Positions 14,901 to 34,139 of a DNA stretch of 64,000 nucleotides are shown here, piece after piece. The translations under genes and the position numbers were made by a program. Location: contig JAKZAN010000006.1 in the NCBI GenBank assembly GCA_023053545.1, forward strand, positions 3,725,001 to 3,789,000, in the 5' to 3' direction. Below the pieces are notes generated by a model. That model ran no database searches and was not told where the DNA came from. It saw only the letters and a program-made list of their open reading frames with translations. The DNA comes from Lepidurus packardi. Taxonomy: Eukaryota > Arthropoda > Branchiopoda > Notostraca > Triopsidae. Every line of letters starts with the position of its first letter. Positions within the stretch are counted from its first letter, which is position 1.

Positions 14901-16360
14901 CAAGGGAGTTAAACCGAAATAATGCATGAAAGCGTCCTAAACACGGGCTTGTAGACCTCCACGAAAATGTTTACCGAATTTTGACCAGATCATGGGGTAA
15001 AGAAACTGTCCGTGACCAAGCATGAAATTGTATGTGCGTACTTAGGGCAAACGGAATATGCTCTCACTCCAGCTCGAGTTTACTTGAGCTAAGGAGATGA
15101 TACTCATATACCCAAGATCGGGCAATAACACGTTCTGTCTACAACAGCCGTTGACTCAGGTGAGCGAGGGTATTGACACACAGTTTGAAGTTTAAAGAAG
15201 TTCTCATATTCCAAAATCTATCTCCGTTCCTTCTGGCATTTCCGTCCCACATATTCGCTATGGTGTAGTAAGCCTTGGGTGACGTAAAAATAACAAAAAG
15301 CGAAAGCAACCCTAGATACGGATACGTTAAGTGCAGCGGAAATTTCGCTTCCCTCCTATCTCGCTTTTTTGTTATGCCAGGTTCTACCGTGCGACGTAAA
15401 CCTACCCCTCACCCTACTTACGTCGGCGATAGTACCAAAGCACAGGAATTCTCATTGCTACATAAGTCTTTAACAAAGGTTGGTTATAGTCCAATAAAAC
15501 ACGTAGAATTGTTTTAGATAGTGCAATACTTACCATGAACACATGTAAGCGTTCCCACCATCGACATCATCGAGTTCTTTTCTGCACCCCAGGAATTCAT
15601 CACTCACCATGCTACTACCATTAGCCGACGTAAAACGGCGAAGGCTAACAATTGACAACCCCCTCGGGAAAACCGATTAAACAATTCCGATTCACTAAGA
15701 GTTGCTATTACGCTTAAGTGCCACACCAAAATTGATATTTCCACCTGAAAACAGCAAACGGTGGCGAAATGTTCAGCATGAGACAAGCCTGTTATAGGTG
15801 GCTCAGACGTATATACCTATGCAGGCCAGCATATGTAGATATATCGTATGAAGAGGAAAATTATGGAGACGCCAATTATTTTCAGAAGAAAAACAAGTAG
15901 CGGAAGGACAGGCGTATGACACTGAAGGGAGAAAGCAAGTTCCAAAATGGTTAGCACGGTAAACTACACATGTGCTAATTAACTAGTTCTAAAATATCCA
16001 ATAAAAATATATCACGGAATAGCAAAACAGTGAACTATATCGAAAAGCGAAATTACCAACGACGCCATTTCAAATTTATAGATTGACGTATCGCCTGTTG
16101 CCTTGGGCGGAGCCTATTTAAACCCATGGTCGCTGTTGCTTAGCAAGCCGAATAGTTAACATATAAACGACGAGAACTTGTTTAAAAACTGATTTACAGG
16201 ACAAGTAATAAGTATTATAATTTTTTATATACTTTACTCGTTTTTTGATATTCTTGGCGTGTAGAAAAGTTGTATTACCGGAACTCGTCTTGTAAAACCC
16301 TTTGAAGACAAAGCCCAGGAACAACAAAACGAGACTGATTTGGTTTTCCAAAAGAACAGC
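5990..16360. other. AT-rich gene-free stretch before the gene-dense part
   Basis: About 10 kb with no gene I can support. Open frames on both strands are short and show no family motifs. No tRNA with recognisable A and B boxes was found by eye, and no array-type repeat. Minor features: a repeated 14-mer attcctattatatc near 12,660, several A runs, and a TATTTAAA box near 16,115 about 250 bp before the MED18 start codon. It may be intergenic regulatory sequence. Confidence 0.6.
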
Positions 16361-16368
16361 AGAATATT

Positions 16369-17178
16369 ATGGCACAGTCTGCAAGCTCTGCGATGGATAG
16401 TCTGACATCGGCCTTAAAAAGCAACATTATACCCAACCAAGAATACTTGTTACAAGGAAGCATTCTTGATAACTCTGCAGAAGTTTTGATCCACAGACTA
16501 AGGGGTCTTTGCGACAATGTCGAGACGGATCATGAAAAATTTCATGACCATGAAATGTGCTTCAGCATAAGTAAACTACTCTTATTCTGTAGACGAAGAA
16601 AAGACTTATTTGTCGTTGGTCAAGGAGGTGCTACTCCACAGCCGTTGCTTCTGAGAGTGAGGAGAGCATTGGATCATCCAGAGTATCCATGGCAATTTCG
16701 CTACATTGGAACACCAGAATTAGGTTACTACATAACCCACAATTTTGTTCTAAATGTCCATATTGAAACTTAAGGAGACAAGAACCAGCCCACTGTCTTG
16801 AGAAGTTGTATAGACGTAGCTTGCAGCCCAAACATTGTTGAGTTCCTTACCGAGCTTGGCTGTCGCCTAGAATTCGAGTATGTTTTGAAAGGTATCATGT
16901 TCCGTAAAGGGAGAATGAAAGTAACGGTCTCAAAGATCTTCAGAGTAAGTTGTTAGCTTTTATTGTTTAATTTAAAATAACGTTCCGCTTTGTAGATGGG
17001 TCAGACAAAATCCGCCGACAGTTTAGAACCCATGACATCATCCTACTTGGTAGAACTGAGTTTGGTAGCTCCTGCAGGCCAAGAAGCTGTCGCAGAGGAA
17101 ATGAAAAGTTTTGCGGAACAGCTCCGACCCTTAGTTAATTTAGAAAAGGTAGACTACCGTCGATTACATCATCTGTAA
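16369..17178 (+). CDS. MED18: Mediator subunit 18, 3 exons, 235 aa
   Basis: Subunit of the Mediator head module, which links transcription factors to RNA polymerase II in the nucleus. Exons 16369-16723, 16775-16944 and 16996-17178 join in phase with two introns of 51 nt. Seen: the N-terminal signature EYLLQGSILDNSAEVLIHRL around residue 24, PWQFRYIGTPELGDKN across the first splice, then the paired beta-barrel strands ending SSYLVELSLVAPAGQE and EQLRPLVNLEKVD. The length is slightly above the vertebrate protein (about 208 aa). The excess includes an in-frame stretch after DHEMCFSI (residues ~64-80, starting SKLLLFCRRRKD) that could be lineage-specific or an unspliced 33-nt micro-intron. The start ATG is the first in frame. 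It converges tail-to-tail on TAF3 with about 60 bp between stops. Confidence 0.93.
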
Positions 17179-17239
17179 GTTTTCTTTACTGCAATACATA
17201 TTCATGAATATTCTTTCCAAATCAGACACGATTTCAAAT

Positions 17240-20140
17240 TCACTTCTTAGATTTTTTCCCTTTCTTTTTATCCGACACCGTTCCTTGTTTTTTGACAATG
17301 CAACGCTGACAATACCAATCTTCGTTTTCTTCTGGCGGAACCTGAATTCCAACGCAAATCCTACATAAACAGTAGTTATAATTAAGCACTACTGGCTGTT
17401 GTTGTTGTAACTGACCAATGGTACCAATCGTCACATTCATCGCATCCAATCATGGGCGTCCCATCGTCCTGGCGACCGCAGCACGGACAAATCCAAACTT
17501 TATTCCCAAATTCATCCTAAAATAACGGAATTAAGAAAGATTGTGCGATATGATAACAACTCGTAGCTTACGTAGTAGGAGCCGACAGTTTCCGTAATTA
17601 AAGCCACATCTCCGCCCTTCTTGCCTTTTCCCGCACCCGGACTGGCGCTGCCTTTCTCACGTTCTCTTGACTCGGATGATTTGCGATGCTTGGGAGGATG
17701 TTTGTTCTTTGTCCGGTCTCTGCTACGTTCTTTCTCTTTCTTCTTGGGCGGTATCGGGCTGCCAGTGCCAACCTGCAAGCAAGAAATCTGATAAAAGAAA
17801 GACAAATCGGAAACAGCAAATATGTTTTTTTTACGGGTAAAGGTGACGGCCCTGCAGCCGATGGCGTTGGCGATTTGGCGAGCGATAAGGTATCCACCTT
17901 TTTGGGAACTTTTAACGGACTACTCCTACCCGATTGCGGAACAGGGCTTGGACCAGCTTTCGCAGGAGAAGTCAATTTAGGTTGTTTGGGTGGCCGTGTA
18001 ATTAAAGCAGCAAAACGAGCGATTTCAGGCGAAGGCGCTCTTCCGTGCGGTTCAGCTGATTCCGGTCGAGGCGGTTCCTTGGTTTTGATAATCCTAGAAA
18101 GTCCAAAATTGATAACCAATTAATAAGAGAAAATCTTCCAGAGATGAAGTCTACAATTTTGGTGTTGTCTGAGCTTCTGAGGATGATGCAGAAGGCGAAG
18201 ACGGCCCAAATTTGAAAGTAATCTTCGGAACAGCAGCATCGCTTCCATCCCTCTGCTAGAACACAGCGTGTAACATCTATAAATGATATTTAAAAAACAA
18301 ATACTGTACCTCTTTTTCTTTTTTCCGTTTTTCCTTCTTTTCCTTGGCTTTGTCTTTCTTCTCTTCCGCCTCTTCCTTCTCCCGTTTTTTGTCTTCTTTC
18401 TCTTTCTTTTTCTCCTTTTTCCGCTTTTCCTTATCTTTCTTGTCCTTCTTGTCTTTTCCTCGCATGTTAAGTGTATCTTCTAACGACGGAGGTGTAGCGC
18501 TTCGGTCTCGGACCTGTAAAGTCATATGAGGCGGTTGAGTCGGCGATTTCATCGGAACAGGCGGCTTTGGCGGAGATGTATCTTGCTTAAGCTGCTGATG
18601 TTGCTGTGCCATGTACATATTCGGCGGAATTGGCAGGTTAGGCATAGTGGGGAGCATGGGTCGCATCGGCGATACCCCTAACAAGTTAAACGGTAATCGC
18701 TGAAATATGGGTGGGGGTATCAAGCCAGGCGCAGGAGGCACCGGAAAAGGTGCAGCAAACGGGAAAAAAGGCTTGGGTAAATCTTCCGACGCTTGTGGCA
18801 ATCCTCCTTCAACAATAGAGCATTCCGGGGTTGGACTGCGCCGCTTTGGACGTTTGATTTTCGCTTTTTCTTTACGCTCTTTTTTGTGCCTTTTCGGTGC
18901 CGTTGCAACTACGGGAGTTTGAGCTCGAGGAGTAACGGGAATACTTGGTGGCGACGTTGGGCGTATTTCTTCTACAACAGGAGCTGGTTTTGATGTACTC
19001 GGCAATGGGGCTACTCGTTCAGGAGGTTTTTCTTCCCGAATGTTCGATTCGACAACGAGAACGTCTTCCTTTTCAGGTTCTTTCTCTTCCTTTATTTTGG
19101 GGATTTTTTTGAAAATGTTAAGCTTAATGCGATCGGGCTCCGAAAAGAGTTTGACTTCAGCTGGTTCTTTGCGCTCTTTTATCTGTTTGGGCGGTTTTAC
19201 ACCTTTAGCTGGAGTGTTATCTTCCATGAGCTTCTTCTTTTTACGTTCTCTCTCCTCTTTCTTTAACTCCTTCTTTGTCTTGACGGTTTCCTCTTTATCT
19301 ATCTTCTTAACGCCTTCGATAATTTTTTTCATAGGCAATTTCTTCACAGTTCGAGGTTCATCAGCTGCTGAAGGAATATCGATGTCGGGTTCAAAATATG
19401 CGGGAGGCATTTTAGGCTCCGGTAACTTGCCTTCACATGATGAAGAGAGGAAGCCTGAAGTGGTCATAATTACGCTGGTCAATTCACGTAGCGGCGGTCC
19501 TCCTTCTTCTTCTAGAAGCTCCGCGGACTGCTTGGACTTCTTGGAAATGTCTAACGGGTCAGCTGGTCTTTTAAAAACAGGAGCAGCAGGTCGAGAAGTT
19601 GGAGACGACGATTCCGAGGCATTGGCACCATTCTCTTCAACCGTGTCGGTTTCCATCTTAACTTCTAGTTCTTCTTCGGGGGGATTCATAGGAGGCAAGT
19701 GCTCATGGACATTTACTGGACGCGTCAACACCTCTTGACTGCCGGGTTTCAAGAAATTCAAATTGGGTTCCCGTGGAAGAGGGTACTTAGCGATGTCTTG
19801 CAAAGGAACAGGTTCTACGTTTGCAAAGTAGTCTTGCAAATCCGGGACGGAGATAGCCATGTCTTTCATCGCTAAGCCCAAGTCGTCCAAATTGGGATCG
19901 GTTCTTCCAACTAATAAACAGTACTTGAAGACATTAGTACATGAAAAAAATTAATCCTAAGCAGAAAGTCTTACACTGCTCCGAATAACGATGTGTGAGC
20001 CGTCCCATTTCTAAAATGTATTTTTCCAGTAAATCCTGCAAAATCTCTAATGCTGAAGCCTGGGAGGCGTGCCAACCTATGGTCTGGCAAACCTGGGCGG
20101 CAGCGATTTTGAGTAAATTTCTGGAATACTTCTCACTCAT
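17240..20140 (-). CDS. TAF3: TFIID subunit 3 (histone fold and PHD finger), 849 aa
   Basis: TBP-associated factor that docks TFIID on promoters carrying H3K4me3. Minus-strand exons: 20140-19975, 19910-18310, 18255-18155, 18093-17835, 17772-17572, 17516-17416, 17360-17240; every junction keeps phase. Residues 1-75 form the histone fold that pairs with TAF10 (start MSEKYSRNLLKIAAAQVCQT, then HRYSEQ|FGRTDP across splice 1). The long middle exon is proline-rich and then very rich in Lys and Glu, a low-complexity nuclear segment. The C-terminal PHD finger reads VWICPCCGRQDDGTPMIGCD then DDWYHW|ICVGI and WYCQRC, with the zinc ligands and the aromatic Trp present. The tail is basic (KKKGKKSKK). Length is close to vertebrate TAF3 (about 929). 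It starts about 590 bp from NABP2 in divergent orientation. Confidence 0.95.
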
Positions 20141-20728
20141 CTTCTTGAGAAGTCAAACTCAGTCAAACACAATAAATATAAAACTTCCGATAGAAAATGT
20201 CAAAAACAAAATACAAACATCCGCCATTAACCCATTTCGTGTCTCCCCGCCCACAATCTGGAAAAACTTAAAAAGTTTTAACTTTTACTATAGCTTGTTA
20301 AAGAACCCAATACTGTTAGATTCCGCTGGTGTTAATAATAAAGCGCAACATTTATCTAATTAGATTTATTATAAATGAAAAAAACATGTAATTTGGCAAC
20401 CATGTTTAAAATTTAGTTTTTGACAAGGATAGGAACGCTAGGGACGCATTTCGTTTTAATCGATGATCATTCCATGAATATATACCATAAAGTAGATAAA
20501 TATTGTGTAAAGTAAGTTCAAGAAATTATTTAGGTATTTTTTCACACAATTAATTATCGCTAATAATTCTTCTTTTTCTAACACTAACTTAGTTTCAGGA
20601 AGAGTCATCTATGATCGTCGAGAGCAGTCCATTTGGCGCTAATTTCAACTGCAACGTTATCGAACCGACTGGAAAGTGCGACGGTCAAAATTACTAAAAT
20701 CAATCTCAAAACGGTCTTTGAAGATTAG
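20141..20728. promoter_or_regulatory. Shared head-to-head spacer TAF3/NABP2
   Basis: 588 bp separate the TAF3 start codon (minus) from the NABP2 start codon (plus), so both promoters must lie here. A 28-codon upstream frame opens with ATGATCGTCGAGAGC near 20,610 and closes before the NABP2 start; it could be an upstream ORF in the NABP2 leader. No TATA box is obvious. Confidence 0.5.
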
Positions 20729-21544
<816 letters not shown>

Positions 21545-21913
21545 CTACCAATATAGATGTTTCGAATTCTGTACATTCTTGAACAATAGACTGCAACTGC
21601 TGATCGTTTGGATTGCTGCTGCACTTTTGGCTTGTGTTTTGACGAAAAATTTATTAAGCAGAGGATACAAAAGTACGGCACCCGTACTCGGAAGTGACCT
21701 ATCACAGCTTAATGAAATTAAGCTTCACCAACGAGGGAATGACAAGGCTTTTTTAAGGAAAAGGGAAATATACCACAGGCGAGTACGAAAAACACCAACG
21801 TATAACAAAAAGGCTATCGTATGTTTTCTTACAGACTAAGATCTCCTTATACATAGCCGTACCATATCCTTAAAGAAATCGTGGGGTTATAAGGTCTGCG
21901 AGCACTGTTTTAT
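21545..21913. other. 3' spacer between convergent NABP2 and TEX264
   Basis: Contains the two 3' UTRs. On the plus strand a frame different from NABP2 stays open to 21839 and encodes a hydrophobic stretch (LLIVWIAAALLACVLTKNLL) followed by a basic tail, but it has no start codon of its own after the NABP2 stop. I treat it as unassigned. Confidence 0.5.
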
Positions 21914-21914
21914 T
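21909..21914 (-). terminator. TEX264 polyadenylation hexamer overlapping its stop
   Basis: On the minus strand the stop codon TAA (21916-21914) runs directly into AATAAA (TAAATAAA), so the canonical polyadenylation hexamer shares a base with the stop. The 3' UTR must be very short, perhaps 15-30 nt, if this site is used. Confidence 0.6.
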
Positions 21915-23010
21915 TAACGGATTTCAGGTGAGTCGTCCCGGTTAACTTCTTCGAAAGAGGATACCGAGCTCTCTTCCTCTTCATCGCCTTCGGTAGGCCC
22001 GTTAACGGCTTGAGCTGCAGGTTGAACTTCGGCACGAGCAACAGGAGATCCGCTTTCTACGTTTTCAGCAACATCTTCACGTACATGCTCATTCACAGAT
22101 TCTGTGTCTGTATCTGATCAAGACAAAGAATACCATCTACCTCCGTTCTCGAGAGACAAGTAATACTTACTGTGCACAGTTTCGTCATGAGATTCCAAAA
22201 CTTCATCGCTCAGTACTTCTTCCTGCGTTTCTGCAACATAAAACTCGTCCTGCCGGGAAAGTGGAGCCATGAATATGATTTCGCCATTATCATAAACTTC
22301 AATCATTGGATGGGCGCATAGCTTATGTTGCTGTAAAATAATAATATAAATTTTTTTTTCTAGTGTTAATAAAGCTCAAGTACTACCTCAATGTAGTCGC
22401 CCAGTTTCGGGTAAACCCTAGCTACAGCTATTATTATGGAGATCGTGCTTTTGTATGGAAATGTGGTTAGCACACAATGCTCAACAGCAGGAAAGGACAC
22501 TTGTTTGTAGTTGTATTCTTCCATAGCTTTCAAGTGCTCTGGTTTGGGTGCCGATCCATCGTCGCTAAGGATTACTCCCACACAGTAACGTAAATCAGAT
22601 GGATTTACCTAGAGACATAAGAATTAAGATTACTCTCATACACTAAGGTAAATTAGACAGATTTACACAGAAAGGTAAAACAGAAGAATTTAATATTGCA
22701 CTACAAGTACTCAGTTGTTATCTTTTAGAGCTAAGAAATACTGTACCTTATGAGGATCATCGTAATAGATTCCGAAAGTCTTTAGTTCCGGTATAATGGA
22801 GTGAACTTCCGTGAATAGTTGACCAGCATTTTTGTAGGGGCCACGGGCAAATTTATATGCTGCTTGCAATGGCCCAGGAAAGGGGGGTTTGCTTGCTCTG
22901 ACTTCAATCGGCGTAAATAAGCCAGAATGGACAAAGAGGGCAACCAAGGTAGCAAAGAAAATCAACAGAAGTACAATCAACCAAAATAAAAGACTTGGTT
23001 CTACATCCAT
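21914..23010 (-). CDS. TEX264: ER-phagy receptor TEX264-like, 281 aa
   Basis: Single-pass ER membrane protein that binds LC3/GABARAP and drives selective ER autophagy. Minus-strand exons: 23010-22747, 22608-22387, 22330-22171, 22113-21914, all in phase. Residues ~6-28 form one N-terminal membrane helix (LLFWLIVLLLIFFATLVALF). The GyrI-like domain follows: YKFARGPYKNAGQLFTEVHS, GIYYDDPHK|VNPSDLRYCVGV, VLTTFPYKSTISIIIAVARV, QHKLCAHPMIEVY, FMAPLSRQDEFYV. The disordered acidic tail ends EEEESSVSSFEEVNRDD: SSFEEV sits where human TEX264 has its LC3-interacting SSFEEL, with Phe at residue 269 (human 273). Length fits (human about 313). Ortholog assignment rests on these blocks, recalled rather than searched. 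Confidence 0.9.
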
Positions 23011-25388
23011 TTGTAATTGTTAATTTTTAAAAACAGTGTTTCGAAAACTTGGACTTTGAGTATGTTTATTTTTGACGACCACTCGCATGACGTTCACGGC
23101 CCACTCAGTTTTTAAGCATTGCCTTTCCAACAAATATAAAAAAGTATTGTCATCCTTATTATAAAAATAACCTAATATGTAAAATATGCATATTTATTCT
23201 TAATAGAATTCGGTATTTCAGGGTTCTACATAAATAGGGTAATAATAAACGTAGGCAACGTCAATGTATATCCTGTCTGGCTTTCCGTCACCACCTGTTC
23301 TCAAAGCATACCCTTGAGCCCGCGCTCTTGTGTTTTGTTTGTTGTGGTGTGGGACAAGACGGACGGTTTGGCTCTCTACTTCTGTAAGTAAGAAACCTAC
23401 ACACATTGATAGCTTCTTGAAATTCTATTTTGTCTCCTGCTGTCCTTTCTCATTACTTTTTAAGTCGTGTCAAATTTGTCAGTGCCTTATCACTTTTTCT
23501 ATTTTTATATTGTTTAAATAGGTAGATTATTTTTAAATCTGGTGTACTGTATTTGCACCGTACATTGTGTGACTAAAGCACTTAAGACCTTCAATTATTA
23601 GTTTCTATTATTAGTTCTATCATTAGTTTGTATTGTCCTGTTGTCAACTTTTCATTTTCTTATGGCTCCTAAGAAAAGTTGTACTTATTTTAAACCTTCC
23701 ATTGTCGTACGGTAATGTGTCAATGACATAATAAAAGTAGTTATTAGTTTCCAGTGAGAGATTCGTAAGAGGTATGGATTCTAGTATCAAGTCACCCACT
23801 TCGTGGTAGTGTACGTCCAACTATTCGCATGGCATATCGAAAGCGGATGTGAAGTTTGTACAATGCGCGTATATCCTTTGTGTCAACGGTGCACTTTCGT
23901 TCGCATTTAAATCCCAAGGGTTAGACGTGGACCAGGCTTTAGTTGTTTTGGTTTTGTTTCTCGTTCTATCCTTTCGAAGTTTGGGGAAAGTTCGGCTTGG
24001 GCTAGAAAATAGAGAAGATTTTGTTGACTTTCCTTTCGGGTAGTGGAAGCTCTTCACGTCGCCGTGTTACAGAGTCAAGCACGTCACTATAGAAACCATA
24101 TTCTAGGCTTAGTTCCCTGTTTTACCTTTATCCTTACGTAGAAATAGCTCAGGAGTTCTTGCCTGCTGAAATGCATATTTAATTCGTTCATTCTTCCAAG
24201 GTTAAACATTATGTTTGAGAAGAGTATTTTTCAGTACATGGTTTACTCTTCGCATGAAATCATAATGTGAAAGAATGGCCTGTATTTTACAGCAACGAGA
24301 TACCATTCACCGAACGACAGTTCCTTTTGATGTCAGATTCTCCTTAAAGACTTTAGGATGGTAGATCAGTCAGTAACCGCCTTTCCTTATAAAAACCCGT
24401 TTGGATGAGAAAAAAAGACAGTCAATGGGTACTTACTTAACATATGAGCAAAAGAAAATTCACGTCTTTAGTGATTAGCTGCGTTAGGGACTGCATTGAA
24501 ATGCTATTTTGCAAAAAAAATACCCGTGATTGGAAACGCTTGCAGTATTTTTTCAACGTAATAATTGTCCTCAGGTATTTTTCTCCTTTCCCCTTCTTCA
24601 TAAAAATATAGTAAGATTTATGAGGTCGAGAGTGTTTTATCTATTCATCTATTTTACATATAAATAGTATGGTAACGAGCAAGGGGAAAGGGTAGCAGAT
24701 GGCACTGGTGTTTGTTGCTGTTTTGCGAAACCCTTGCGTAAGAAAGTGAGAAAAGAAATAGATAGCTAATTCCCGGCAAAGTTTATAGACTTGTATTGCT
24801 TCTGAAAAGTACAATTTATCACCGCAATTCGCTGTAGCAGTACACTGTCCCAAATCCAGTCGTACAACTTAGGAACAAGATTTCTCGAAGATGGCTTGTC
24901 AGATTTGAACATTGAAGGCAAACTAAAACGAGTTTTCTTTCATTGGCAACTAGTGCACAACCAAAGGACAGAGTTTTAAGTAACGTATTTCTCATAGTTG
25001 CAAACTTAATTTGCATATTGCTAGTTTAATACACATTGGAGAAAATGTGCATTGGTTTTGCATTACCTGTTAGCAGGCTAACGAGACTAATGTCAAATAA
25101 TTTTTTCATTAAATGCACTGGCTTTCTCAAAAAGTTGCTCCGAAATTCCCCACCTAACCGCCTATACAAAGCTAAGATATACAGGAGCCTTAAGAATTTT
25201 GGGGTTTTGCATGCTGTTTCCGTCTTTTGGCTAAAAATGTAGCAATAATGGTTATATGTCTACACTCCTCAGCTTGTAACTACTATGCTAATATTAGTTA
25301 AACGAAGTGAAGAGCTTAGAAGGTAAATATTAAACTACCGAAATGGTAATTTGGAATTTTTTATTTCGTAGGTCCCAGTCATAGTGAA
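23011..25388. other. Spacer between TEX264 and vasa
   Basis: About 2.4 kb, AT-rich. It must hold the TEX264 promoter (left) and the vasa promoter (right). A splice acceptor tttcgtag at about 25,371 lies 18 bp before the vasa ATG, suggesting an upstream untranslated exon. I see no other gene: the open frames near 23.2-23.5 and 23.8-24.05 kb overlap on opposite strands and lack motifs. Confidence 0.55.
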
Positions 25389-29038
<3,650 letters not shown>

Positions 29039-29151
29039 TGGGAGTTTATTTGTGTTCCTTCTTTGACTTATTTCGTTTATAAATGTTACAATAACTCAGA
29101 AGAATGTGTCGTTTATAAGAAAAGGATGACCAGAACAAAAGATCATTTTCG

Positions 29152-29157
29152 AATAAA
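29152..29157 (+). terminator. vasa polyadenylation signal
   Basis: AATAAA 114 nt after the vasa stop codon; the nearest canonical hexamer downstream. Confidence 0.6.
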
Positions 29158-29482
29158 AGAAATAACTCATATTTTATACCTATTTCGTATTAGGCCAAGT
29201 TGATATAAATATGGCCATAGGTAGGAGTGCGTCTTAGTTTGTAATCTGCTTACAAAGAGAGACTTTTCGGGATAGGTTCTACCTCAACTAAGGCAAACTT
29301 ACCCATGATTAATAACATCGAAGGCGATATATTTACGTTCCCGTTTTCGTCCAGGGGCAAACAGCTTTTAATTTTGTAATATTGCGCGGGGCTTCGCTAA
29401 CCGGAATTTTGGGTCCAAGGACAGTTGTCTAGAAGGGACGGTGAACTGAAGCTTTTCTTTCTTTATTGGATATGTCCGCAAT

Positions 29483-29517
29483 TGCATCGTAAATAGAAGG
29501 CTTCGAGTGTCCGTAAT
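29483..29517 (+). repeat. Left flanking repeat of inserted DPYD fragment (35 bp)
   Basis: Begins tgcatcgtaaatagaaggc and ends gtgtccgtaat. The same sequence with one extra A recurs at 29706-29741. The two copies bracket the DPYD-derived fragment, like a long target-site duplication or a duplication made during break repair. Confidence 0.85.
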
Positions 29518-29705
29518 TGCGAGAATCAGCGCGTTGTCTAAAATGCGCAGATGCACCCTGTCAAACGTCGTGTCCGACGCAGGTGGATATTAAGAGCTTC
29601 ATTGGAAGCATTGCAACGAAGGTAAATCTCGCAAGGCTGCAACCTTGAGCAGGGGTCTCAAATTTGTTTTAGAATTACTACGGAGCAACCAAGGCTATAT
29701 TTTCC
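29516..29705 (+). pseudogene. Inserted 190-bp copy of DPYD exon 3 / intron 3 / exon 4
   Basis: Matches 30176-30365 of DPYD without gaps; I count 11 mismatches in 190 (about 94% identity). It contains the 3' part of exon 3 (iron-sulphur ligands CLKCADAPC), the whole 51-nt intron with its donor (GAAG|GTAAAT, 29622) and acceptor (TTTTAG|AATTAC, 29672), and the start of exon 4. Four mismatches fall in the exon 3 part (two silent, Lys to Thr, Leu to Val) and most others in the intron. Because the intron is present, it was copied from DNA, not from spliced RNA. It lies about 140 bp before the DPYD start codon, so it may be in that gene's promoter or leader. Confidence 0.9.
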
Positions 29706-29741
29706 TGCATCGTAAATAGAAAGGCTTCGAGTGTCCGTAAT
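29706..29741 (+). repeat. Right flanking repeat of inserted DPYD fragment (36 bp)
   Basis: Same as 29483-29517 except for one additional A. It continues into cattcagtcctg, presumably the original uninterrupted sequence. Confidence 0.85.
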
Positions 29742-29846
29742 CATTCAGTCCTGTACCACTTCCCATCCCAAAATACGTGTTCAGTCGTCTGTTCGCAAGT
29801 GTAGTGCGTTGTTTACATGGACTTGTGGTGAGTCGTTTACAAAAAA

Positions 29847-34004
<4,158 letters not shown>

Positions 34005-34121
34005 ATTTCTTACGTTTTCTAGACGGTACACGTCGTATTACAACTAATTTTCAGTTCAACTGCCACGAAGGAAAAATTAACCATTTATGGGTTATAATAT
34101 TAAATGAGGAAAGGGAATACA

Positions 34122-34127
34122 TTTATT
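34122..34127 (-). terminator. ZC3HC1 polyadenylation signal
   Basis: AATAAA on the minus strand about 13 nt beyond the ZC3HC1 stop codon, in the 135-bp spacer that separates it from the convergent DPYD stop. Confidence 0.55.
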
Positions 34128-34139
34128 AACTCCAAGTTT

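Noticed and set aside
19040-19738. A 232-codon open frame on the plus strand
   Set aside because: It is antisense to the long TAF3 exon. The TAF3 frame has the histone fold and PHD finger in linked exons, while the antisense peptide is Ser/Phe low-complexity derived from Lys/Glu codons.
23218-24057. Open frames upstream of vasa
   Set aside because: Both strands are open over the same bases with no motifs; typical chance frames.
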